This document shows positions 7,154 to 16,294 of a DNA stretch of 44,085 nt, in pieces (position 1 is the stretch's first letter; the number at the start of each line of letters is the position of its first letter). A program made the translations under genes and the position numbers. A model generated the notes under the pieces. The model made no database searches. It saw only the letters and a list, made by a program, of their open reading frames with translations, and was not told the origin of the DNA. The stretch is taken from the NCBI GenBank assembly GCA_034506455.1, contig JAPDPN010000010.1:1-44085 (forward strand). Direction: 5' to 3'. The stretch is from Fontimicrobium_A sp034506455. Lineage in GTDB: Bacteria > Zhuqueibacterota > Zhuqueibacteria > Residuimicrobiales > Krinioviventaceae.

Positions 7154-7912
7154 TTGGAAAGCATTCCTCAGGAAATAGTCGACCGTATCAAGAGCAGAGG
7201 TAAATTGCCGCGGCATATCGGTATTATTATGGACGGCAACGGTCGATGGGCGGAAAGACGCGGACTGCCGCGAACCGCCGGTCACAACGCGGGAGTCGAG
7301 ACCGTGCGGAGAATCGTCGAGGCTGCGGGTCAGCTGGGTATTTCCGTTCTCACCCTTTATACTTTTTCGTGTGAGAATTGGCGCCGACCTGCCAATGAAG
7401 TTTCGGCTTTAATGAATTTGCTGCTCAAAACGATCCGCAAAGAGATCGACGATCTCGAAAAAAAGAATGTACGTTTGACCGTGATAGGCGATATCAAAGG
7501 GCTGCCGTATGCACCAAGGGCGGCAATCGAGGGTTCGATTCGCCGGTTGGAAAAAAACACCGGTCTTGTTTTGAACTTGGCTTTGAATTACGGCGGTCGG
7601 CAGGAAATCGTTCAAGCCGTAAAAGCGCTCGGCAACGACATTTTGGCAGGCAAGATTACGCCCGAAAGCATCAATGAGGCGATCTTTGCTTCTTATCTGC
7701 AGACGTCCGAACTGGGCGATCCGGATTTGGTCATACGCACCAGCGGCGAAAAGCGAATCAGCAACTTTTTATTGTGGCAGATCGCTTATTCGGAATTGTA
7801 TATTACGCCGACGCTGTGGCCGGACTTTACGGCCGAAGAATTCTGTCAGGCAATCGAAGATTTTCAAAACCGCGAGCGGCGGTTCGGCGGAATCGGTCAC
7901 GGCTCTTTTTAA
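7154..7912 (+). CDS. uppS: Undecaprenyl diphosphate synthase
   Basis: UppS condenses eight isopentenyl diphosphates with farnesyl diphosphate in the cis configuration to give the C55 carrier used for peptidoglycan, O-antigen and capsule. The 252 residues match the family (E. coli 253). Diagnostic motifs are HIGIIMDGNGRWAERRGLPR (21-40) with the catalytic Asp27, TLYTFSCENWRRP, and the C-terminal RTSGEKRISNFLLWQ (195-209) followed by SELYITPTLWPDF. Translation starts at TTG 7154, with CGGAG at 7136-7140 upstream; no in-frame ATG gives a full N-terminus. It is the first gene of the envelope cluster and supplies the carrier for the polysaccharide genes further on. Confidence 0.96.
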   Translation: MESIPQEIVDRIKSRGKLPRHIGIIMDGNGRWAERRGLPRTAGHNAGVETVRRIVEAAGQLGISVLTLYTFSCENWRRPANEVSALMNLLLKTIRKEIDDLEKKNVRLTVIGDIKGLPYAPRAAIEGSIRRLEKNTGLVLNLALNYGGRQEIVQAVKALGNDILAGKITPESINEAIFASYLQTSELGDPDLVIRTSGEKRISNFLLWQIAYSELYITPTLWPDFTAEEFCQAIEDFQNRERRFGGIGHGSF

Positions 7913-7945
7913 TTAGAGTTTGAGTGAACCAATTTAAAGATAGCA

Positions 7946-7965
7946 GGCAGGAAATGTTTTCTGCC
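7946..7965 (+). other. Inverted repeat in the uppS-tamB gap
   Basis: GGCAGGAAA at 7946-7954 and TTTTCTGCC at 7957-7965 can pair over nine positions, with one G-T pair. Loop constraints would open the innermost pair. No T-run follows, so it is not a standard terminator. It is the only structure I see in the 125-base gap 7913-8037 and could be an RNA processing or attenuation element. Confidence 0.3.
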
Positions 7966-8037
7966 GAAAGATTGCCGGAAAAAGTTCGGTCGCTGTGATC
8001 AACCAGACGGGCATTATTAACAAATGCGGGTTTTCCT

Positions 8038-11000
8038 GTGCGTAAGCGGCGGTGGGCACTGTTCCTGTTTATGTTTCTGGTCGCCTTTCTCTTCAGCGCC
8101 ATGGAAATTTGGCGCTTATTTCAGGCGAACGAACGCCTGCGCCGCGTCATCGTCGGAGAATTGAGGCCGCTGATTGGGCAGGGTTTGCGCATCAAAAGAG
8201 TCCATCTCGGCTTTGGAAACATACACCTTTTGGATGTGCAGTTCAAGGATCCCGCGCTGCCTTTTGAAATTACCATCAAAGATCTTCGACTCGGTTACAG
8301 CTTTCTAAATCTGATAACCCGCGGTTTTGACGTCAAAAAGCTTTCTCACGACGCCCTGCTGATTGAACCCACCTTTGTCGTTGCGTTACCTAAACTGGAC
8401 AGCTTTTTGGCAACATTGCAAACAGAGACTCAACCAGAAAGTTCCACTCAGGCCGAGCCCCTGTTATTGCGGCATTTCCACTTTATCTCCGTCAAGAAAT
8501 GTCGAGTTGTCATTGCCGTGGATGAATCTACAACTGTAGAGGCAGCCCGCGGCCTGGAAGGCGGCCTTTTCCGCTATCGAAACGATTCGCTGAGTATCGA
8601 TCTGTCCGGCAGCCTGGGAAATTCTGACAAAAAGAACTTTATAATCGTCGGCAGGGCGGACGTGCAGAATCTGCGTCCGGATACTCTCTCGCTTGTTCTG
8701 CACGACTTTGACTTGGGGAACGGCGTCGTTATTCCGCAGAAACTTCCTTTCGCTTTGAACGGCGGAAGATTGTCTGCCTCGGTGCAAATTCGTTCGGCTT
8801 CTAACAGCCGACGCTTTCAAGTCAGCGGCCAAGGCGAGATTGCTCGGGCTTCAGGGTGGGCTTTGCAAAAGTCGCTCGAGTTTAGGGAGCTTTCCTGCGG
8901 TTTTACCTATGAATCCGAAACTCTGAACCTTTTCGACGGCAGCTTGATGCTTGCCGAAAGTCCGATCTCTTTTTTCGGAAGCGTCGGTTGGGGCCAAGGC
9001 GATCGGCTCAAGTTGGAGGTACATTCACCGCGCTTGGCTTTGTCCGGCTTGCCGATATGGCCGAAAGATAAAGCTCCGGCCGGTTGGGCAGAAGTTCATC
9101 TCAAGATCGCCGGTGATCGGCGAAACCCTGAAATTGATGGTCAAATCATCTGCAATAAAGCTCAGCTTGGTAAAAATGAAATCACGAATCTTTCTGCTCT
9201 TTTCCGGTATCAGCAGTCCACCATCACCTTTTCTCATCTGGAAGCAAACCTTTTCGGCCATCATCTAAAGGCGAACGGCCGACTGACCCGTGACGGCAAT
9301 GATTTGGCGATTTCCGGAACCGCAACGATGAGGGGGGATAAGCTGCTTCAAGCCTCTCTCGGCGGACATGTTATTTACGTTGGAGGCAAAGGGGAAGCGT
9401 GGTTTTCCGGCCCACTGTCTGATCCTGTTGTCAGCGGCGTTTATTCACTTTCTCCGTCGGACAATTTTGGACATTCCGCTGAACTGCCGCTCCGGTTCTC
9501 CTATCGGGGATCTGTTCTTGATTTGCAGACCGCCGAATCAACGGATTCCTTGAATATAGCGGCCGAAATTCAGCTCGCCGGACAAGAACCCTCCTTCAGA
9601 GTGCAGATGGATGCACTTCCGCGACTTTTCCAATTTGCAGAGTTGGGCGCGCCGTTTCAGGATATAGTTTCAGGCCTTAAAATTTCGCTTCTTGTTGAAG
9701 GCGTTCCATCTGCATGGCAGGGCAAGGCTCTTGTCAAACATGCCGAAGGCGAACAGGATCAGGAAGTCGTTTTGGCAATAGAAGCAGAAGCCGGAGCGCG
9801 AAACAAAACAACCCTTATCAAGGGCGTTTGTCGTCTTTTCCCCGCAAGGTTTCCATACATCGGGACTTTTCGCCTCGTTCGAAACGAAGAACGCCTTGTT
9901 TTGGAAGAGTTCAAGTTCGACAACGTCTTTTCGGCAGCTTTGGACGTTAACCTGCGAAAACGCTCCCTCAAGGGCAAATTGAATTCTCGTGCACTCGATT
10001 TGGGTGCGCTTTTAGGCGATGATCTCCTGCAAGGCAAAGCCACTGCCTCCATTCAATTTGAGGGTCCGGCCAATCGGCCTAATTTTCAAGGAAATATTAT
10101 CATAGATGAACTTATTATATCTGGACTCGGACCTTATCAGATTATTTCCGATCTGAAAGCCGATCAGGAAAAAATTCATCTTTATCGATTGCTGTTCAAT
10201 GCGGAATCGACGACCCTGCTGATGGCGCAGGGTTATTATGACCGCGGCATGGAGCAGGTCGACCTGTCGATCAAAGGCGCCGGTTTCCGCGCCGAAAACG
10301 TGCACCGGCTCATCGATCGTGATACGATAATCGCAGGCCAGACGCTGGTCGACCTCAGTATAAAAGGAAAACTGACGAGCCCGCAGATTCAGGGTATCAT
10401 TGCCTTAAAGGACGGACGGTTATGGAAGTCGCCCTTCGACGAGTTGGAGATTCATCTCAAGAATGAGGATGCTGAGAACAAGCGCATCCGATTTGATTCG
10501 ATCCGTCTTTTGCGACAGGATGTTTATCAGATAACCGCTTCCGGATATTGGCCGTTCGCTAAAAACGACAGTCTGGCTTTCAATATAAGCGGGTCCGGCA
10601 ACCTGCTTGCCGTGCTGTCTGACTTGGACAAATTTTTCAAAAAAACTTTCGGTGACGGCAGCTTTGCGGTGTTATTGCGCGGAACGCCGATAAACCCAAG
10701 AATTAGGCATGCTGAATTAAGTCTGACGAACGCCTCGCTGGAGTTCGATTCGGTGGTACCGCCCGTCAAAAAGGTAGAGGCGAAATTAAGATATGAGCCG
10801 GAAACGGGCATTTTCAAACTATACAATTTGTCCGGGTTAATGGGCGGGGAGCCTTTCCGAATTTACAGCGAGGCGGCGCAGCTGGTGCCCTGCAGTCGGC
10901 CGCTGGCGGATTTCTCTTTCGGCGACGGCCTGTTCAATCTCGGTGTTTTGTTGCTCGAGACGCCTGGAAACGGCGTACCTCTGAATTTCGTCGGTTTGAT

Positions 11001-12129
11001 GGAGCCGCAGAAATTCGGTCTTTTGCAGTTATTGGGGCGCGAAAACGGAGAAAAGTTTTATTTTGCACGAACCGAAGACGGGGTGACTCTGCGCGGTACG
11101 ATCCTGCTTTCGGAAGCGGAAATTATGTATCCTTTTTATGAAAGCGGCAAAAAGCCGTCGGATAAAGTTCGTCGCTTTCTCGATAATCTTATCTGGGATC
11201 TGGCAGTCGTTCCGCAAAAGAACGTTCGCTTTGCCCGCAGCTTTCCGGCTGCCATAGATGAGGTTTACGTCAATCTCAAACTCGACGATCGTGTCGGAGG
11301 GCTGGAATTCACCGGCCGCATTGCCGATGAAACTTTTCGCATAAAAGGCAGTCTACGTTCTACAAAAGGTTTCCTGGAGTATCTGGATATGAACTTTCGC
11401 CTTGAGCAGGCGGGCGTAGACTTTGACCGAAGCAGCCTCATTCCGGTCGTTTACGGCCAGGCGCGGACCACTATTACGGATTCCCTCGGCCTCTCTTCGA
11501 ACATCTTTCTCTCCATGCAGACGGTCGACAATACCATGGATAAAAAGTCGGTCGACGACATCGTAAGGCAGGAGGAAGGACGCGCCCGCATCGACCGCAT
11601 CCGTTTCAAGCTTTCCAGTGATAATCCGATGCTGGGCAGCAACGAGGCTCAGGTGCTTTCTGCTCTCGGTTACGGCGGCGGAAACCTGCGCAGAGATGCC
11701 GTGGAAACCTTGGGAAAGGGCGCCGACACTTTTTTCCTGCGCCCGCTGTTTAGGCCGTTGGAACGCGAGCTGTCGAATATGCTGGGCCTTGATTACGTGC
11801 GTTTCAGTTCTCCCTTGACGCGTAACCTCCTGCAATTTAATTTGAACAACAACTTGGAACTCAATCGGCGGCTCGCCCTGCTGCAGAGTACCCGCATTAT
11901 CGTCGGGAAATATTTGACCGACAGGCTCTTTCTGCAGTACACCGGTCAACTCGAATCCGGCGTGAGTTACCGATACAAAAGCAAGGAGGTCGGCTTTCAT
12001 CATACCGTCGGATTGGACTTTCAGATTCATCCTCAGCTTCTTGTGGAACTGGAATATGATTACGATAGTTTGATGAACTACAACCGCGACGACAAGCGAA
12101 TCGTTTTTCGCCATTGGTTTCCTTTTTAA
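8038..12129 (+). CDS. tamB: TamB-like inner-membrane-anchored periplasm-spanning protein (DUF490/AsmA-like)
   Basis: This 1363-residue protein belongs to the TamB/AsmA-like bridge proteins, which form a long beta-groove across the periplasm and move phospholipids and help outer-membrane protein assembly. The N-terminus is a single membrane anchor (RRWALFLFMFLVAFLFSAMEIW). The long middle is repetitive beta-strand sequence with recurring pieces such as FNISGSGNL, VDLSIKGAGF and VDLSIKGKLTSPQIQGII (about residues 740-870). The C-terminal DUF490 region, from about 1000, contains LGLDYVRFSS and GKYLTDRLFLQYTGQ, and the last residues HWFPF end in Phe, as in TamB. The start is GTG 8038 with only a weak upstream GCGGG. 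It is followed by bamA after 68 bases, and no separate TamA is present. Confidence 0.88.
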   Translation: MRKRRWALFLFMFLVAFLFSAMEIWRLFQANERLRRVIVGELRPLIGQGLRIKRVHLGFGNIHLLDVQFKDPALPFEITIKDLRLGYSFLNLITRGFDVKKLSHDALLIEPTFVVALPKLDSFLATLQTETQPESSTQAEPLLLRHFHFISVKKCRVVIAVDESTTVEAARGLEGGLFRYRNDSLSIDLSGSLGNSDKKNFIIVGRADVQNLRPDTLSLVLHDFDLGNGVVIPQKLPFALNGGRLSASVQIRSASNSRRFQVSGQGEIARASGWALQKSLEFRELSCGFTYESETLNLFDGSLMLAESPISFFGSVGWGQGDRLKLEVHSPRLALSGLPIWPKDKAPAGWAEVHLKIAGDRRNPEIDGQIICNKAQLGKNEITNLSALFRYQQSTITFSHLEANLFGHHLKANGRLTRDGNDLAISGTATMRGDKLLQASLGGHVIYVGGKGEAWFSGPLSDPVVSGVYSLSPSDNFGHSAELPLRFSYRGSVLDLQTAESTDSLNIAAEIQLAGQEPSFRVQMDALPRLFQFAELGAPFQDIVSGLKISLLVEGVPSAWQGKALVKHAEGEQDQEVVLAIEAEAGARNKTTLIKGVCRLFPARFPYIGTFRLVRNEERLVLEEFKFDNVFSAALDVNLRKRSLKGKLNSRALDLGALLGDDLLQGKATASIQFEGPANRPNFQGNIIIDELIISGLGPYQIISDLKADQEKIHLYRLLFNAESTTLLMAQGYYDRGMEQVDLSIKGAGFRAENVHRLIDRDTIIAGQTLVDLSIKGKLTSPQIQGIIALKDGRLWKSPFDELEIHLKNEDAENKRIRFDSIRLLRQDVYQITASGYWPFAKNDSLAFNISGSGNLLAVLSDLDKFFKKTFGDGSFAVLLRGTPINPRIRHAELSLTNASLEFDSVVPPVKKVEAKLRYEPETGIFKLYNLSGLMGGEPFRIYSEAAQLVPCSRPLADFSFGDGLFNLGVLLLETPGNGVPLNFVGLMEPQKFGLLQLLGRENGEKFYFARTEDGVTLRGTILLSEAEIMYPFYESGKKPSDKVRRFLDNLIWDLAVVPQKNVRFARSFPAAIDEVYVNLKLDDRVGGLEFTGRIADETFRIKGSLRSTKGFLEYLDMNFRLEQAGVDFDRSSLIPVVYGQARTTITDSLGLSSNIFLSMQTVDNTMDKKSVDDIVRQEEGRARIDRIRFKLSSDNPMLGSNEAQVLSALGYGGGNLRRDAVETLGKGADTFFLRPLFRPLERELSNMLGLDYVRFSSPLTRNLLQFNLNNNLELNRRLALLQSTRIIVGKYLTDRLFLQYTGQLESGVSYRYKSKEVGFHHTVGLDFQIHPQLLVELEYDYDSLMNYNRDDKRIVFRHWFPF

Positions 12130-12142
12130 AAGACAAATCGTT

Positions 12143-12170
12143 TTGACATCCGGCTATTTTTTCTTAAATT
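12143..12170 (+). promoter_or_regulatory. Putative promoter of bamA
   Basis: TTGACA at 12143-12148, a perfect -35, is followed after 16 bases by TAAATT at 12165-12170. It lies in the 68-base gap before bamA. The -35 is part of a 7-bp inverted repeat, TTTGACA (12142-12148) and TGTCAAA (12177-12183), whose right arm falls near the expected transcription start, so a repressor could bind here. The ribosome site GAGAGGTG follows at 12189-12196. Confidence 0.55.
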
Positions 12171-12197
12171 GAATTTTGTCAAACAATCGAGAGGTGT

Positions 12198-14507
12198 ATG
12201 GGTCGACAGAGTCGATGGGCTGTGTGGGTTTTACTGCTGCTGACAGTCCCGATTTTTGCTCAAAGTCGAAAGATCAAAGTGCTCGGCGTTTCGATCACGG
12301 GCAATACCACGACCGACGCCGACATCATCCGCATGCAGTCCGGCATCACGCCTGGGGCGGAAATCGGTGCTGAAGGGGTTCAGGAAGCTATCCGTAAACT
12401 TTGGCGGCTCAATCTTTTTTCCGATATTCAGCTCTATATTGATCGACAGGTCGGCGACGGATATTTCCTTACCATTCAGGTCAAAGAATATCCGCGCCTG
12501 GAAAAGATCGAACTGGCCGGCAATAAAAAGCTTAAAAAAGAAGACATCGACGAGGTTTTGAATTTTTATCCCGGGCAAATCGTATCGCAGAGCGCCCTCA
12601 GCCGCGCGAAAGCCAAATTGCTCAAGAAATACAAGGAAAAAGGCTATTTATTGGCGGATGTCCGCATTATTACTAAACCCTCTGAGACGAATCCGAATCG
12701 AGCGATCGTGCGGTTTGTTTTTGACGAAGGGAAAAAAGTCCAGATCGATCGGATCGAGTTTCACGGCAATAAAGCTTTTTCGGATTCCAAGCTTCGCAAA
12801 CAGCTGAAAGACACCAAAGAAGACCGCTGGTGGCGCAGCGCCGATTTTGATAAAGCCAAGTACGAAGAGGATTTGGGCAAGCTGCTCGATTTTTATCGCA
12901 ATCATGGCTATCGGGACGTCTCGATTGTAAAGGACAGTCTTTATTATAATGACGCCCGCGACAAGATGACTATTGCCGTTTGGTTGGACGAAGGCCCGCT
13001 TTACACCTTCGGCAATGTGGAATGGGTCGGTAACAAGGTGTTTACTGCTGAAGAGCTGACGGCCAACCTTCGCTTTTCGCCGGGAGACCGCTACAGCAAA
13101 AAGGCGCTGGACGAATCGGTTTTTCAGCACGTCGGCGGTATGTACTACGATTTGGGCTATATTTTTGCCAGCATCACGCCCAAAGAAGAGCCTTCAGCGG
13201 ATGATCCGCTGCGACTCAATATTCGGTTTCTGGTCAATGAAGGTAAACAGGCCAAAATCAATGAGATCAATATAACCGGCAATACAAAAACCAAAGAAAA
13301 GGTCATCCGCCGCGAGCTGCAGATTTTCCCCGGCCAGACCTTCAACAAGTCGCTTTTGGAGCGAAGCCAGCGCGATGTTTGGATGTTGAATTATTTCTCC
13401 AATGTCGAGCCGGGTGTCCAGCCGATCGATGAAGAAAAAGTCAACTTGGAATTCAAAGTCGAGGAAAAATCGACGGACACGGCAAACATGTCGGCCGGTT
13501 GGAGCGAACGCGACCGCCTGATCGGCAGCGTCGGCGTGGCCATGGCCAATCTCTTCGGCAACGGCCAGAGGCTGAGCTTTGACTGGATGTTCGGGCGCTA
13601 CTACCGTTCCTTCAGCGTCAGCTTTACCGAGCCTTGGCTTTTGGATACCCCCACGCTAGCCGGTTTTAGTTTTTACGACACCAAACGCGACGCCTATTAC
13701 ATCGGCTACAAGCAGGTCAGCACCGGCGCCTCGTTGCGGCTCGGGCGGCGCCTGCAATGGCCGGATGATTTCTTTCGCGGCGATTGGATCTACCGCATCG
13801 ACAAAACCGAGCTGAGCGACTTTAATCAATACATTATCGAAGCAAACCCGAACAATATCATTAATGAGCAGTGGCCGCTGATCAGCAGCAGCATCACGCA
13901 GATATTTTCGCGAAACAGCCTGGATCGTCCTGAATTCCCGACGTCAGGTTCTGATGTTTCCTTGACGACCGAATTGGCCGGCGGTTTTCTCGGCGGCAAT
14001 GTCGGCTATCACAAATGGATCTTTCGCCTCGACTGGTTCACGCCATCGTTCTGGAAACTGGTTTTTTACACCAGCTTCCAGGCCGGTTACATGGAGACGT
14101 TGGGCAAGAACGGCCGCATTCCCTATATGGAATATTTCTTTATCGGCGGCGACGGCCTTTCGCGATCAACTCCTCTGCGCGGCTACGAAGATCCGCTCGC
14201 CGGCTATCGCATGGTCGAAGACGGCGGCAAGACCCTGCTCAAGTATACGGCCGAGTTGCGCATTCCCATCGCGCCGAATCCGACCATCTTTGCGCTCTTG
14301 TTCGCCGAAGCGGGAAACAGCTGGCTTGATATGCGGCACACCAATCCGCTGGATTTAAGGCGTTCCGTCGGTATCGGTGCGCGCGTATTTATGCCGATGA
14401 TAGGCATTATCGGCTTTGATTACGGATACGGCTTTGACCGCGTCGACTATTACGGCAACCCGGATCCCAAATGGAAGATGCATTTCGTTTTCGGCAGGAG
14501 CTTTTAG
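12198..14507 (+). CDS. bamA: Outer-membrane protein assembly factor BamA
   Basis: BamA is the essential Omp85 barrel that inserts beta-barrel proteins into the outer membrane. The 769 residues begin with a signal peptide (WVLLLLTVPIFAQ). Five POTRA domains can be followed at about residues 24-100, 100-175, 176-265, 266-345 and 346-425, marked by repeated elements such as VSITGNTTTD, IELAGNKKLKK, IEFHGNKAFSD, VEWVGNKVFTAEEL and INITGNTKTKEKVIRREL. The barrel follows from about residue 430. Its loop-6 motif is LRGYEDP near residue 660, matching the conserved (V/I)RGY. The last residues HFVFGRSF end in Phe, the typical outer-membrane signature. Length and layout are ordinary for the family. It probably has its own promoter and precedes skp by 117 bases. 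Confidence 0.96.
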   Translation: MGRQSRWAVWVLLLLTVPIFAQSRKIKVLGVSITGNTTTDADIIRMQSGITPGAEIGAEGVQEAIRKLWRLNLFSDIQLYIDRQVGDGYFLTIQVKEYPRLEKIELAGNKKLKKEDIDEVLNFYPGQIVSQSALSRAKAKLLKKYKEKGYLLADVRIITKPSETNPNRAIVRFVFDEGKKVQIDRIEFHGNKAFSDSKLRKQLKDTKEDRWWRSADFDKAKYEEDLGKLLDFYRNHGYRDVSIVKDSLYYNDARDKMTIAVWLDEGPLYTFGNVEWVGNKVFTAEELTANLRFSPGDRYSKKALDESVFQHVGGMYYDLGYIFASITPKEEPSADDPLRLNIRFLVNEGKQAKINEINITGNTKTKEKVIRRELQIFPGQTFNKSLLERSQRDVWMLNYFSNVEPGVQPIDEEKVNLEFKVEEKSTDTANMSAGWSERDRLIGSVGVAMANLFGNGQRLSFDWMFGRYYRSFSVSFTEPWLLDTPTLAGFSFYDTKRDAYYIGYKQVSTGASLRLGRRLQWPDDFFRGDWIYRIDKTELSDFNQYIIEANPNNIINEQWPLISSSITQIFSRNSLDRPEFPTSGSDVSLTTELAGGFLGGNVGYHKWIFRLDWFTPSFWKLVFYTSFQAGYMETLGKNGRIPYMEYFFIGGDGLSRSTPLRGYEDPLAGYRMVEDGGKTLLKYTAELRIPIAPNPTIFALLFAEAGNSWLDMRHTNPLDLRRSVGIGARVFMPMIGIIGFDYGYGFDRVDYYGNPDPKWKMHFVFGRSF

Positions 14508-14624
14508 CTTTTAGGGTTGACGTAAGTTCCGATCAGAAATGCCGGAATGCAGTCAAACTTGTAGAAACGGTGCTTGTTTAGAAAATCAATTATTCTTATT
14601 TTTGCAAAAAATACGGAGGAAAAC

Positions 14625-15179
14625 GTGAGATCTTTACATCTTTCAGCCATTATTCTGCTCGCCGTTTTGGCTGCCGCAATGCCGGCTTTTGCGCAAAAGA
14701 TCGGCTATATCAATTCGCAGCAGATCCTTGCGACTTATAAAGAAGCGCAGGACGCGCAGGAGCAGCTGGACAAAATTAACAAGCAATGGGAAGCCGAGGC
14801 GCGCGAAATGCAGAGTCAATTTCAGGAATTGGGTCAACAGCTGGAATCCCAGGCTCTGCTTCTGAGCGAACAGCGGCAGAAAGAGAAACAGGCCGAGCTT
14901 CAGGCGCTCTATCAAAAGATTCAGCAGTTCCAAAACGAAAAATGGGGTCAAAACGGCGAGTTTTTTCGCAAACAGGAAGAGATCATGAAGCCTGTTTACG
15001 ACAAGATCAACGCCGCCATTAAGAAGATCGGTGAAGAAGAGCGGTTCGATTATATTTTTGATGTCGTGGCCGGTAACATCGTCTACGCCAGCCCCAGCCA
15101 GCAGGATTTAACTCAGCTGGTCATCGAGGAATTGGAAAAAGGACTGACCTCAACCGGCAAGTCATCGCGCGGCCGCTGA
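14625..15179 (+). CDS. skp: OmpH/Skp-family periplasmic chaperone
   Basis: Skp holds unfolded outer-membrane proteins in the periplasm on their way to BamA. The protein is 184 residues. The start is GTG 14625, chosen because a strong CGGAGGA lies at 14614-14620 and the signal peptide (SLHLSAIILLAVLAAAMPAFA) then begins normally; an upstream in-frame TTG at 14574 has no ribosome site. After the signal come KIGYINSQQILATYKEAQDA, the usual OmpH opening, and a long Glu/Gln/Lys-rich helical stretch to about residue 120 that forms the tentacle coiled coil. The family's closing VAGNIVYASPSQQDLTQLV is present near 146-164. Gene order bamA-skp-lpxD is conserved with Proteobacteria. A weak promoter-like TTGTTT-N17-TATTTT lies at 14574-14602. 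Confidence 0.93.
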   Translation: MRSLHLSAIILLAVLAAAMPAFAQKIGYINSQQILATYKEAQDAQEQLDKINKQWEAEAREMQSQFQELGQQLESQALLLSEQRQKEKQAELQALYQKIQQFQNEKWGQNGEFFRKQEEIMKPVYDKINAAIKKIGEEERFDYIFDVVAGNIVYASPSQQDLTQLVIEELEKGLTSTGKSSRGR

Positions 15180-15202
15180 GTCTTTGAGCGTTCGAGTCTG
15201 CT

Positions 15203-16294
15203 ATGCCCTTCAGCTTGGCCGAGATCGCCTCGTGGGTCGGCGCGACCATTGAAGGTGAGCGTGACATCACTATCTCCGGGTTGGCAAAGATCGAGGAAGC
15301 GACGCCGGGGACGTTGACGTTTATCGCCAATCCAAAATATGCCAAATATATCGAGTCAACGGCTGCTTCGGCGGTTTTGGTAGACCGTAACTTTCCGTCC
15401 TGCGCAAAAACGCTGCTGCGTACAGATGATCCCTATTTTGCATTTCTTGTGTGCGCGCGAAGATTCTATCAACGCGAACCGGCTGTTGCGCCTGGAGTTC
15501 ATCCTACCGCCGTCATCGGCGAGGGCACGCATTTGGGGAAAAACGTTTCCATCGGCGCGTATACGGTGATCGGCAAAAACTGCCGAATCGGGGACGGCTC
15601 CGTCATCTATCCTCTATGTTTCATCGGCGACAATGTGCAGATCGGTTCGGACACTTTAATTTATGCCAACGTATCGGTACGCGAAGAGTGCCGCATCGGC
15701 AGCCGCTGCATAATTCATATGGGAGCCGTGATCGGCGCCGACGGATTCGGTTTTGCGTTCAAAGACGGCCGCTACCACAAGCTGCCGCAGATGGGCATCG
15801 TCGTGATCGAGGATGATGTGGAGATCGGCGCCAATACGACGATTGACCGTGCGACGTTGGGCGAGACGATCATCCGCAGCGGCGCCAAGCTGGATAATCT
15901 CATTCAAGTGGCGCACAATGTCGAGATCGGCGAGCATACGGCTATAGCTGCTCAGACAGGTATTTCCGGCAGCACCAAAATAGGGAGATATGTCGTTATC
16001 GGCGGTCAGGCTGGGTTTGCTGGCCATATTCAGATCGGCGATCAGGCCAAGATCGGTGCGCAGGCAGGCATCACCAAGTCAGTGGCCGGGGGAGAATTTG
16101 TCACCGGCACGCCGGCGCGGCCTTTTCTGGAAGAACGTCGCGAACAGGCCGCTTTGGCGCGGTTGCCGGAGCTCTTGAAGCAGGTGCGAGACCTGCAGAA
16201 ACGCGTGGATGAATTGGCATCCGAGTTGTCGAGTTATCGATCGGATTTGGGAAAAGGAGGCAGCTCTGAAAAACCAACAGACCATCAAGACTGA
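15203..16294 (+). CDS. lpxD: UDP-3-O-(3-hydroxyacyl)glucosamine N-acyltransferase
   Basis: LpxD adds the second 3-hydroxyacyl chain to UDP-3-O-acyl-glucosamine in lipid A synthesis, in the cytoplasm, using acyl-ACP. The 363 residues show an N-terminal uridine-binding domain (about 1-100; FSLAEIASWVGATIEG, ATPGTLTFIANPKY), a left-handed beta-helix of hexapeptide repeats (about 105-320), and a C-terminal helical tail (QVRDLQKRVDELASELSSY). The catalytic histidine is H238 in LIQVAHNVEIGEHT, equivalent to E. coli H239, and ADGFGFAFKDGRYHKLPQMG is characteristic. The gene begins 23 bases after skp. Its last 29 bases overlap the start of lpxC-fabZ, and the ribosome site for that gene lies inside this coding region. 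Confidence 0.96.
   Translation: MPFSLAEIASWVGATIEGERDITISGLAKIEEATPGTLTFIANPKYAKYIESTAASAVLVDRNFPSCAKTLLRTDDPYFAFLVCARRFYQREPAVAPGVHPTAVIGEGTHLGKNVSIGAYTVIGKNCRIGDGSVIYPLCFIGDNVQIGSDTLIYANVSVREECRIGSRCIIHMGAVIGADGFGFAFKDGRYHKLPQMGIVVIEDDVEIGANTTIDRATLGETIIRSGAKLDNLIQVAHNVEIGEHTAIAAQTGISGSTKIGRYVVIGGQAGFAGHIQIGDQAKIGAQAGITKSVAGGEFVTGTPARPFLEERREQAALARLPELLKQVRDLQKRVDELASELSSYRSDLGKGGSSEKPTDHQD

Noticed and set aside
11353..12114. A 253-codon minus-strand frame opposite the 3' end of the tamB-like gene
   Set aside because: It is fully inside a conserved C-terminal domain on the other strand, with reverse-frame composition. The similar long minus-strand frames opposite slyD/RRM, waaA, lpxD and the beta-helix gene were dropped for the same reason.
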